A DNA stretch of 64,000 nucleotides from RGIG3701 sp030530205 (GTDB taxonomy: Bacteria; Planctomycetota; Planctomycetia; Pirellulales; Thermoguttaceae), in contig JAUMVK010000013.1 of the NCBI GenBank assembly GCA_030530205.1, positions 1-64,000 of the forward strand, written 5' to 3'. How positions within the stretch are numbered: position 1 is the stretch's first letter; each line of letters starts with the position of its first letter. Below are positions 43,342-50,726 of the stretch, piece by piece. Both the position numbers and the translations under genes were made by a program. The notes below the pieces were generated by a model. The model was not told the origin of the DNA. It saw only the letters and a list, made by a program, of their open reading frames with translations, and ran no database searches.

Positions 43342-44325
43342 CTACTTCGCTTCCGCCGGCTTCTTTTTCCGGTAAAAAAGCATCCCGCCAACGATCAGGA
43401 TCAGCACGCCGACGATCCCGGAAACGACGGTCCCGTACCACGCGCCGTCCGTTCCGGGAATCTCGTAATCGGGGAGGAACGAGCAGCGCTCCGTGATCGT
43501 TTCGGATAGCTGATGAAGCGGACTCGCGGGAGCGTCCAGCTCGGTGGTTTGGGCCACTTTTTCCATCGACCATTCCAGCCCGTCCGGGGCTCCGGAGGCG
43601 AGAAGCGAAATTCCGCCGCCGATGACCAGCGCCGCCAGGGCGAAGACCCAGCAAAGGTTCCGGAAGGAGAAACCGGGCGATTCCAGCTTGGATTCCTGGA
43701 AGTCCGGGAGATTCTTCCGCACGAACTCGAGGACCACCATCGTGGCGAGACCTTCGCCGAAACCGATCGCGACATGGATCGGGATCATGGCCGCCGCAAA
43801 GACTTTGAACGGAAGTTCCGTCACGCCGGAAACGAGCGTCATGATCGTGACGCTCAGCGCGCCCAGCGTCATGGAAACGATACACGACACGATCGAGGCC
43901 AGCGCCAGACGGAACGGCGAGCCGGATTTGCCCAGGATCGGTTTGAAAACGTACGGGTACGCGAGGAAGCAGCCGAAGAACCCCATGTTAAAGAGGTTCC
44001 CTCCGTAGGCCAATATTCCTCCGTCGGCGAAAAAGAGCGCCTGGATCAAAATGACGCTCGCCATCACGATGAAGGCCGGGCAGGACCCGAGCAGCGCGGA
44101 AAGCAGCACCGCGCCCGCGATGTGCCCGCTGGAACCGGTTCCGGGAATCGCAAAATTGATCATCTGCATCGCGAAAACGAACGCGCCGGTCACGCCCATC
44201 AGCGGGATACGGCTTTCGTCGAAGTTCTGGCGGATTTTATGAACGGAGTAACCGATCAAACCCGCGGAAATGGCCCACATCGCGCCACCCACGGCGGGAG
44301 AAAGGAGAGCGTCTGCCATGTGCAT
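43342..44325 (-). CDS. cbiM: Cobalt/nickel substrate-binding membrane protein CbiM with fused CbiN/PDGLE-like part
   Basis: 327 residues. It begins MHMADALLSPAVGGAMW, with the N-terminal His used to bind the metal, and has the CbiM/NikM signatures NFAIPGTGSSGHIAGAVL and FFADGGILAYGGNLFNMGF. After about residue 215 a separate membrane pair contains APDGLEWSMEKV, the PDGLE (CbiN-like) domain. AAAGGA lies eight bases before the ATG. It captures Co(II) or Ni(II); no cobalamin or nickel-enzyme genes are in the window, so the metal is undecided. Confidence 0.92.
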   Translation of the reverse strand: MHMADALLSPAVGGAMWAISAGLIGYSVHKIRQNFDESRIPLMGVTGAFVFAMQMINFAIPGTGSSGHIAGAVLLSALLGSCPAFIVMASVILIQALFFADGGILAYGGNLFNMGFFGCFLAYPYVFKPILGKSGSPFRLALASIVSCIVSMTLGALSVTIMTLVSGVTELPFKVFAAAMIPIHVAIGFGEGLATMVVLEFVRKNLPDFQESKLESPGFSFRNLCWVFALAALVIGGGISLLASGAPDGLEWSMEKVAQTTELDAPASPLHQLSETITERCSFLPDYEIPGTDGAWYGTVVSGIVGVLILIVGGMLFYRKKKPAEAK

Positions 44326-44355
44326 GGTTGGAGTCCTTTTAAAAAAACAATGGGG

Positions 44356-44400
44356 TTTAAATAAAATACTACTTTTATTATAGCCTCTTTAAATAAAATA
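44356..44400. promoter_or_regulatory. Paired 13-bp direct repeats around the cbiM promoter
   Basis: TTTAAATAAAATA occurs at 44356-44368 and again at 44388-44400, exactly 32 bases apart (three helical turns). One copy covers the start side and the other covers the spacer up to the -35 edge of the cbiM promoter. A pair of regulator sites is the simplest reading. Confidence 0.55.
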
Positions 44401-44405
44401 GGCAA
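44377..44405 (-). promoter_or_regulatory. Promoter of cbiM-cbiQ
   Basis: Minus strand: -35 TTGCCT (44400-44405), 17-base spacer, -10 TATAAT (44377-44382). Confidence 0.75.
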
Positions 44406-44537
44406 GGAGTCGAGGAATTTTTTTTCTGATTTTTTGAAAATTTTCCGTGCCCGGGACTAGACAAAAGGGCGGATTTCGGGAATAATGAAATTTCAATTAA
44501 AAGACGTGAACACGTGAAAGGTGGCGTCTTTTTCAAA

Positions 44538-44618
44538 TCTCACGCGGAGATGCGGAGGCGCGGAGGATTAGAGACCGGCTCAACAAAAAACTCCGCGGCT
44601 CCGCATCTCCGCGTGAGG
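44538..44618. repeat. R8 inverted repeat
   Basis: CTCACGCGGAGATGCGGAG (44539-44557) is the exact inverse of CTCCGCATCTCCGCGTGAG (44599-44617). A smaller terminator-like stem AAAAGACG/CGTCTTTT with a T-run lies just before it (44499-44533). The remaining gap up to dpnI contains a fragment of R3-type sequence (CGTGAAAATCCG, about 44685). Confidence 0.75.
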
Positions 44619-44710
44619 TAAAAAGTGGTTCATCCGAGACGCGCGTTCCGTCCCCTTACCGGGTTGCGCCTGATCTTTTTATTCGTGAAAATCCGTTTTC
44701 CTTCGCGGAC

Positions 44711-44723
44711 TTGATTAAATCAA
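44711..44723. promoter_or_regulatory. Palindrome one base before the dpnI-like start codon
   Basis: TTGATT-A-AATCAA is a perfect 6+6 palindrome with a single central base, ending one base before the ATG at 44725. No Shine-Dalgarno sequence is present in front of this gene, so the palindrome occupies the translation-initiation region and may be an operator or RNA site. Confidence 0.4.
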
Positions 44724-44724
44724 A

Positions 44725-45507
44725 ATGATTAACGTAAGCCTGAATTTCGATCAATCAACCGGTTACCACAGTCTTTCGCAGTGCGCCAGAGTCGTTACGG
44801 AAGGTTGGGTCGAACGAAACATTTACTGCCCTCGCTGCGGGAATGATCGTATTCAGCATTTTCCGAACAATAGTCCGGTCGCGGATTTTTTTTGTCCTTC
44901 CTGCCGTAATCAGTACGAATTAAAAAGCAAAAAAGGGAATTTTGGAAGTAAAATCACGGATGGGGCCTACCATACCATGATCGAACGGATCACGAGCAAT
45001 TCCAACCCCGATTTTTTCTTCATGAGTTACTCGGCTGATACTCAAAACGTCCAGAATTTGATCGTGGTCCCCAAATACTTCTTTGTTCCGGGCATCATTG
45101 AAAAAAGGGCGCCTCTGGCAGAGACCGCAAGACGCGCCAATTGGGTCGGCTGCAACATTCTGTTTACCGAGATTCCCAGGCAAGGCCGCATTTTTATCAT
45201 TTGCAATGGGGTCCCGCGGGAAAAAGAGTCGGTGGTGGCTCAACTGAATCAGGTGAAAGCGCTGGAAACGGCCGATTTGTCTTCGCGCGGCTGGCTTTTG
45301 GACGTTTTATCTTGTGTGAATGCGATTCCAGAAACCAATTTTTCTCTTGATGAGATTTACAGATTTGAGGAAGCCCTGAAGCTCAAGCACCCGGAGAATC
45401 ATCATATACGCGCTAAAATTCGCCAGCAGCTTCAGGTTCTGAGAGATAAAGGTTTTTTGGAATTTACGTCCCGCGGGCGTTACAGAAAAAAGGAACAGGA
45501 AACCTGA
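44725..45507 (+). CDS. dpnI: DpnI-type methyl-directed restriction endonuclease (cuts G-m6A-TC)
   Basis: 260 residues, versus 254 for Streptococcus pneumoniae DpnI, with recognisable similarity over the full length. It has four zinc cysteines (C35, C38, C57, C60). The PD-(D/E)xK nuclease core is D54, E65 and K67 in VADFFCPSC...YELKSKKGNFG, followed by ITDGAYHTM. The methyl-adenine recognition region is LAETARRANWVGCNI with Trp 140. A C-terminal winged helix (about 183-255) contains SSRGW and HIRAKIRQQLQVLRDKGFLEF. DpnI cuts GATC only when adenine is methylated, destroying Dam-methylated foreign DNA. No methyltransferase is adjacent, as expected. It lies between cbiM and ruvB among repeats, so acquisition by transfer is likely. 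Confidence 0.93.
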   Translation: MINVSLNFDQSTGYHSLSQCARVVTEGWVERNIYCPRCGNDRIQHFPNNSPVADFFCPSCRNQYELKSKKGNFGSKITDGAYHTMIERITSNSNPDFFFMSYSADTQNVQNLIVVPKYFFVPGIIEKRAPLAETARRANWVGCNILFTEIPRQGRIFIICNGVPREKESVVAQLNQVKALETADLSSRGWLLDVLSCVNAIPETNFSLDEIYRFEEALKLKHPENHHIRAKIRQQLQVLRDKGFLEFTSRGRYRKKEQET

Positions 45508-45525
45508 AATTGATTTCCTGTCCCT
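45491..45525. terminator. Hairpin at the convergent dpnI/ruvB ends
   Basis: AGGAACAGGAAA (45491-45502) pairs with TTTCCTGTCCCT (45514-45525) with one mismatch; GATTTT follows. It covers the last codons of the dpnI-like gene. Confidence 0.5.
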
Positions 45526-45537
45526 GATTTTGAATTT

Positions 45538-46614
45538 CTAATGTAATCTCAAGTGCTGGATCGCCTTTTCGGTCAGCATTCTTCCGCGGGGGGAGCGGAC
45601 GATCAGTTCGCTGCGCAGGAGGAACGGCTCCACCTCGTCCACCAGCGTGTCCGGCGCGACGTTCATCGTGTGGGCGACCGCCTCCACGCCGACCGGGCCG
45701 CCGTTGAAAACGCGAAGGATCACTTCCAGGTATTTGCGGTCCTGACGGTCCAGGCCCAAAACGTCGATCTCCTGCATCTGCATCGCACGGCAGGCGACGT
45801 CGAGCGTGACTTTCCCGTCCGCCCGGCTGACGGCATAGTCACGGACCCAGCGGAGCCGATTGTTCGCGATTCGCGGGGTCCCGCGGCTTCGGCGGGCGAT
45901 CTCCGCGGCAGCGTCCGGCGAAATGTCCACGCGCAGCTTGGCCGCGTTCCGCTCGATGATCAGCGCCAGATCGGATTCCGGGTAAAAATCCAGATGCTCG
46001 CGCATCGTGAACCGGTCACGAAGCGGCGCGGAGAGCAGGCCCGCCCGGGTCGTGGCGCCGATGATCGTGAACGGGCGGAGCTGCATGTTGATCGTCCGTG
46101 CGCCGCTCCCTTCGCCGATGACCAGATCGATCCGGAAGTCTTCCATCGCAGGGTAAAGAAATTCCTCGACCGCCTTCTGCATTCGGTGGATCTCGTCGAT
46201 GAACAGGACCGAGCGTTCCTCCGCGTTCGTCAAATACGGGATCAAGTCTTTCGGGGCCTTGAGCGTCGCGCCGCTGGCGATCTGGCACGAAACGCCCAAC
46301 TCGTGCGGGATGCACGTCGAAAACGTCGTTTTGCCGAGACCCGGAGGACCGTCGAAAAGAATATGACCAAGCGGCTCACGGCGTTTTTTCGTCGCGTCGA
46401 TGGCGATCAGGATCCGCTCGTAAACGTCACGCTGGCCGATCATTTCGTGGATACGAGTCGGACGCAGCGCACCATCATCGTCGGCGATCCCGTCCGCAGG
46501 AATGGTCAGCCGCGTCGGTATATCGTCTTCCGAAAAACTGGCCCCCGGATCGAAACTGGACCGGGAATCAAAATCGTCGTCCGACTGAGACGATAAAAGC
46601 GTGTGGCGTGGCAT
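45538..46614 (-). CDS. ruvB: Holliday junction branch-migration ATPase RuvB
   Basis: 358 residues. After a 50-residue variable N-terminus come Walker A FDGPPGLGKTTFS, Walker B VLFIDEIHRM, sensor 1 IIGATTRAGLLSAPLRDRF and the arginine-finger region. A C-terminal winged helix follows (YLEVILRVFNGGPVGVEAVA). It drives branch migration with RuvA during recombination; ruvA and ruvC are not in the window. The promoter is 75 bases upstream, separated from the gene by an R4 fragment. Confidence 0.96.
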   Translation of the reverse strand: MPRHTLLSSQSDDDFDSRSSFDPGASFSEDDIPTRLTIPADGIADDDGALRPTRIHEMIGQRDVYERILIAIDATKKRREPLGHILFDGPPGLGKTTFSTCIPHELGVSCQIASGATLKAPKDLIPYLTNAEERSVLFIDEIHRMQKAVEEFLYPAMEDFRIDLVIGEGSGARTINMQLRPFTIIGATTRAGLLSAPLRDRFTMREHLDFYPESDLALIIERNAAKLRVDISPDAAAEIARRSRGTPRIANNRLRWVRDYAVSRADGKVTLDVACRAMQMQEIDVLGLDRQDRKYLEVILRVFNGGPVGVEAVAHTMNVAPDTLVDEVEPFLLRSELIVRSPRGRMLTEKAIQHLRLH

Positions 46615-46620
46615 CGTATT

Positions 46621-46654
46621 TAATTATGAATTATGAATGATGAATTATGAATTG
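46621..46654. repeat. R4 fragment in the ruvB leader
   Basis: TAATTATGAATTATGAATGA followed by TGAATTATGAATT lies between the ruvB promoter and its start codon. Confidence 0.6.
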
Positions 46655-46691
46655 ATTTTTTATTTTTTGGGCGTAAAATGAGCCAAATCTA

Positions 46692-46719
46692 ATTATAGCA
46701 GATTTTTATTTTTTGTAAA
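46692..46719 (-). promoter_or_regulatory. Promoter of ruvB
   Basis: Minus strand: -35 TTTACA (46714-46719), 16-base spacer, -10 TATAAT (46692-46697). Confidence 0.75.
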
Positions 46720-46731
46720 GAGCCGGGGAAA

Positions 46732-46876
46732 ATTTACGGGGACGACGCTTCCAGCGTCGTTTAAAGGCCCCCTCCTTGAGGGGGCGGACTCGCGGAGCGA
46801 GACTGGGGGAGTTCCGTGACCGCACGGCTTGACTCCCCCCGGCACTTCGTGCCACCCCCCTCGGTGAGGAGGGCTT
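46732..46876. repeat. R1 hairpin followed by R2 element, copy 3
   Basis: TTTACGGGGACGACGCTTCC begins an R1 hairpin (46732-46763). A full R2 element follows (about 46764-46876) with arms GGCCCCCTCC and GGAGGGC. Inner paired blocks are GACTCGCGGAGCGAGACTGG and GGCACTTCGTGCC. The element ends exactly at the stop codon of the next minus-strand gene. Confidence 0.8.
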
Positions 46877-49800
46877 TTAAAACGGCCCGGAAGCCCACGT
46901 GACGCTCGGGACCTTGAACTGGAACTGGTTCCGCTTCGAGACGTAGATCCAGCACTCGATCCGGTTTTCTCCCTCATTCAGTTCCGCGAAACCCCACTGG
47001 CCGCGCTGCTGGTTGGTCCCGATCAGCCGGCCGTTCACGAAAACCAGCGCGCCTTGCGCCCAGTTTTTCAGGCCGATCCGGGCCGGGTTTTTCGCGGTGA
47101 TCGTCGTGACGGCGTACACGACCTGACCGTCCGCGGCGGCCTGCGCGGTCGGGTCGGCCTCGGACGGGATGAGCGTCAGTTTTTTGTCCTGCGCGGTCTG
47201 CTCCGTCAGCTGGTCCGCCGGGACTTTCGGGAGATTTTCGTATTTCACGTAGCCGATCCCCGCCGGGTGCTTCGTCGGGTTGGGGTTTTCCATCGGCGCG
47301 GAAACGAGCCAATCCTTCGGCGTGGCCTCGGCCCACGGGTTGATCGCGCGGGTCGTGAATTCCAGCGTCCAGCTTCCGTCCGCGGCCGTGAGCGTGCACG
47401 TGATCGGGATCGGGACGAGCGCTCCAAAACCCTCCGGCTTCGTGATCTTCATGTTTTCGGCCACGGCTTTTCCCGGCTCCAGCCTGAACTCGGGAAGCTC
47501 GAACGTCCACCCCTCGAGCGGAAAGTCTTCCGGCTTCACGCGCATTTGAAGCGTCGCGGCAACGAGTGGGTTCCGGACCTGAATGTAGAGCGGATTCGTG
47601 CCCGCCTCGCCGTTCTGGAGGACGTGCCACGTGGTCTGCCAGTTCGGAAAATCGAGTTTCACGCCGGTCAAAAGCTCCGCCTCAAGGGGAGTCACCACGC
47701 GTTTTTCTTTGGCGCAGAGGGCTGCGAATTCCCGGATGACCCGGGCGCGCAGCGAGTCGAGCGAGTCCGGGGAAATCGTCTCGGGAAGCATCTCGGAAAT
47801 CGTCTCGGGGAGCGTTCCGTCGGGTCGCTCCGAAACCGCCAGCACGTTCGCGCGGAAGATTTCGACCGGGTCCGAAACGACCGACTCGGGTGCAAAATCG
47901 TACGGGCGCTGCACTTCATCCATTTCGTTTTCACGCAGGAAGATCCCGCGCGCCGCCGGGTCCACCGTGATCCCGATCGGGGAGTTAATGATGGAATTAT
48001 TCTCGATGATCGCCTCGCAGACCGGCCCCATGACGTTCAGCTTCGTATTGTGTATGAGGCAATTTCTGCGCACGACGCAGCCGCGCAGCATCGGGTACTG
48101 GTACGATTTCGCGCCGTTGCCGTAGCTCAAAACGCCGAACTGGGCGTTCGTGGCGGGGACTTCATTCCTCGGGCCTCGGAACACGCCGGAGCCATTAATT
48201 TGGTTTTCGAGGTACTGGTTGAACCAGCTCGGTTCCCCGCTCATCGAGTCGGCGTTGATCCCGCCCGTTCTGGTGGAATGGTTTTCCTGAATGACCGATT
48301 CCAGCAGCGAGCCGTAGCACTGGAACGCGACGGTGGAGTCGTTGAACTTGTTCTCGCGGCAGATGAAATGACGGCGGAACGACGCGATGACCACGACCGT
48401 TTCCTCGTCGGGAAGGATCTCCCACGGGCGATCGACTTCCACGTGGATCGTGCCGTCTTCAAGCGTTTTGATCTCGCGGATGCGGCGCATCTGGCCGGCT
48501 CCCGTTCCGGCGGCGAGCTGGACCATTCCATTGAGCTGCGGCTCATTTTCCGGTTTGTACCACGTGGAAATGCCGCGGTCCAGGACCTTTTCGCCCTGAA
48601 GCGTCCCGCCGCCGCGCTCGGCCTGGATCTCTTTCAGGAGGTTGAACCCGGTCGGCGTGATGGACTCCACGCGGTCGATGTAGCCGTGGATCCGCAGGTC
48701 GCCTGTGATGGTCTCCCGATTGTTTCCGTCGAAATTCTGCTCGTGGACGTTCTTCTGCCAGAGAATATTTTCCGAGCCTTCGGGCAGACCGTAAAAGGAC
48801 GTGCAGTTCGCGCCGCCGAGATGGTTTTCGGCGAAGATGATCTGCTGGCCGCCGAAGCCGTTCCAGCCCACGATGTTTCCGCGTGAGAACCGGTTTTCGG
48901 TGAAGGAACTCCAGCGGCATTTGATCTCGAACACGCCGCCGGCCTGGCAGTAAACGTCATTTCGCCAGACCTGAACGTTCTCGCCGCAAAGCCGCAGGGC
49001 GCGGGCGTAATGGATCGGGTTCAAACGTCGTACCGTTTCATCCATCGCCGCGTTCGCGTACTCGGAGTAGATCATTCGGAGCGTTACGTTCCGGATCCGG
49101 ACGTTTTTCTGCGGCTCGATTTTCTGCCCGGCTTCCTGAGCGGCTTTTTGTTCCGGGGTGAGCTGGTTTGAAATTCCGTCGCGGTGATTCCCACACGTGA
49201 GCGTGATGCTTTCTACCGCGAAATCGTGCGTTCCGTGGACGAGGCATTCCAGCGGCTCCGACCGGTCCGGCCAGTAAATCTGGGCGCCGCAGAGATTCCC
49301 AGACTCCCACGGGTCCCACAAGCTTAGAATGTCGGCTTCCCCCACGAGCGCGGAGTGCGGCGGGAGTTCCAGCGTTTCGTTCATCTGGAACCGGCCCGAC
49401 GGAATGAGGAGCGTTCCGCCGCCGTTCGACCGTAAAGCCTCGACCGCCGCCAGAAACGCGGGCGTATCGTCGATCCCATCGTTCGGGATCGCGCCGAAAT
49501 CGGTCAGGCGGAAGGTTCCGTCGTGGATGAAATTCTGCTCTTTTTCGCTTCGGATCGCGATCGTTCCGACCGGTCGGCCGCCCACCAAAACCGTGTAGTC
49601 GCCGCTTTGTTTCACGTCTGAGAGCGGGATCCCCTTTGAAGGAGAGGTTTCAGGAAGCTTGATTTCAGGGGCTTTTGGGTCGGATGCGAGGCGCAGTTGG
49701 ACGTTTACCAACCTCAATGAATCGTCAGGGCTGACGAGCCGAATCCAGCCGGTCTTAGCCGTGGCGGTGCGACCCTGGTCCCCCTGGATCCACCAGATTT

Positions 49801-50113
49801 GCAGCTGGTTCACCTCGAGCGGCTTCGTTTCCCCTTCCGGCGTGCGGATGGAGACCAGGGCCTCCCCGTCGCCGATCTCTTCGGGCCATGGGAACATGAC
49901 GCACGTCTCGCTTGCGTACACGGGTTTAACTTCGCAGGTTTCTCCGAAGGGGGTGGACTCTACGACCGCGACGGCGTCGGAGGTGAAATTCCCGCCGTAA
50001 ACCAGGGCGGTTTCTCCAAAGGAGACCGGCGAGGATGCCCAGAAGGCCGCGGGCTGGGCGGAACAGACGGCAGCGAAACAAAACACGAAAGCGAAGAAAA
50101 TGGAGGATTTCAT
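46877..50113 (-). CDS. Large secreted right-handed beta-helix protein (pectate-lyase-3 type)
   Basis: 1078 residues with a signal peptide (cleavage about 19, CSA). After an Ig-like N-terminus, the segment TDFGAIPNDGIDDTPAFLAA at about residue 205 starts a pectate-lyase-3-like beta-helix. The helix runs to about 760, with repeated Asn-rich rungs such as IIENNSIINSPIGITV. The last 200 residues look like a beta-sandwich with a final galactose-binding-type domain (ALVFVNGRLIGTNQQRG). It is probably an extracellular polysaccharide lyase or depolymerase; catalytic residues cannot be assigned. It is flanked by repeats on both sides and has no operon partner. Confidence 0.78.
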   Translation of the reverse strand: MKSSIFFAFVFCFAAVCSAQPAAFWASSPVSFGETALVYGGNFTSDAVAVVESTPFGETCEVKPVYASETCVMFPWPEEIGDGEALVSIRTPEGETKPLEVNQLQIWWIQGDQGRTATAKTGWIRLVSPDDSLRLVNVQLRLASDPKAPEIKLPETSPSKGIPLSDVKQSGDYTVLVGGRPVGTIAIRSEKEQNFIHDGTFRLTDFGAIPNDGIDDTPAFLAAVEALRSNGGGTLLIPSGRFQMNETLELPPHSALVGEADILSLWDPWESGNLCGAQIYWPDRSEPLECLVHGTHDFAVESITLTCGNHRDGISNQLTPEQKAAQEAGQKIEPQKNVRIRNVTLRMIYSEYANAAMDETVRRLNPIHYARALRLCGENVQVWRNDVYCQAGGVFEIKCRWSSFTENRFSRGNIVGWNGFGGQQIIFAENHLGGANCTSFYGLPEGSENILWQKNVHEQNFDGNNRETITGDLRIHGYIDRVESITPTGFNLLKEIQAERGGGTLQGEKVLDRGISTWYKPENEPQLNGMVQLAAGTGAGQMRRIREIKTLEDGTIHVEVDRPWEILPDEETVVVIASFRRHFICRENKFNDSTVAFQCYGSLLESVIQENHSTRTGGINADSMSGEPSWFNQYLENQINGSGVFRGPRNEVPATNAQFGVLSYGNGAKSYQYPMLRGCVVRRNCLIHNTKLNVMGPVCEAIIENNSIINSPIGITVDPAARGIFLRENEMDEVQRPYDFAPESVVSDPVEIFRANVLAVSERPDGTLPETISEMLPETISPDSLDSLRARVIREFAALCAKEKRVVTPLEAELLTGVKLDFPNWQTTWHVLQNGEAGTNPLYIQVRNPLVAATLQMRVKPEDFPLEGWTFELPEFRLEPGKAVAENMKITKPEGFGALVPIPITCTLTAADGSWTLEFTTRAINPWAEATPKDWLVSAPMENPNPTKHPAGIGYVKYENLPKVPADQLTEQTAQDKKLTLIPSEADPTAQAAADGQVVYAVTTITAKNPARIGLKNWAQGALVFVNGRLIGTNQQRGQWGFAELNEGENRIECWIYVSKRNQFQFKVPSVTWASGPF

Positions 50114-50282
50114 GATTGGAAAGGGGAAAAAGGGGGAAATTGAGAAAAAGAAACATTAATGATTCTATTATAAAAGATCAAAAAGTTTTTGAAAGAGGGG
50201 GGCCCGAGCCAACTCACGAATTGAGAGAAAAAGGGTCCAACTCAAGGTTCACGTCCAGCTCACTGCACTCTCCAGCGATTAT

Positions 50283-50659
50283 AGGCCCCGCGGATCAGGC
50301 GGATGGGGCGGATTAAGGCGGATTGGATTTAAAAAAGAAATTTCCAAAAAGATTTGGTAAACACCAAACCAGTTCTACTTCAAACCTTTTATTTAAACAC
50401 GGATTTTCACGGATTTAGGGGATTAAAAGGATTTGGTTTTTTTAATTGAAAATCACGAAAATGGCTTAAAAGGCCCTTTTAAATAATCTGCGGAAATCCT
50501 TTTGATCCGTGAAAATCCGTGTTTAAATTAAGGTTTGAACCAGGAAGCGCTCACACTCAGGGAAAGAGTTTGAGGTTTTGAAAACTCCCTTTAAAATTCT
50601 TAAATCCAATCCGCCTTAATCCGCCTTAATCCGCCCCATCCGCCTGATCCGCGGGGCCT
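50283..50659. mobile_element. MITE-like 377-bp element with 50-bp terminal inverted repeats and nested R3 (copy 4)
   Basis: The left end AGGCCCCGCGGATCAGGCGG (50283 on) continues for about 50 bases and is matched in inverse orientation at the right end (to 50659). The only clear difference is one extra copy of the 10-bp unit AAGGCGGATT in the right arm. Inside lie a second inverse pair (ACCAAACCAGTTCTACTTCA and the TTTGAACCAGGAAGCGCT side) and then the R3 element (50392-50527). No transposase or other gene is encoded and no target duplication is evident. This explains the gap 50114-50726. Confidence 0.7.
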
Positions 50660-50726
50660 GGTGCGGCTCTGGTCGTTTCCTGAAGGGGCTGATTTTCGCG
50701 TACACGGGATTTAGTTTAAGGTGGTT

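Noticed and set aside
44326..44724. Possible cobalamin riboswitch before cbiM
   Set aside because: The leader between the cbiM promoter and its ATG is only about 45 bases and shows no B12-box-like sequence.
47054..48886. 610-codon open frame on the plus strand
   Set aside because: Antisense to the beta-helix protein gene; the opposite strand has a signal peptide and a beta-helix pattern, this one nothing.
50283..50659. Insertion sequence with transposase
   Set aside because: Terminal inverted repeats are present but no open frame resembles a transposase and no clear target duplication is seen, so it is listed only as a MITE-like element.
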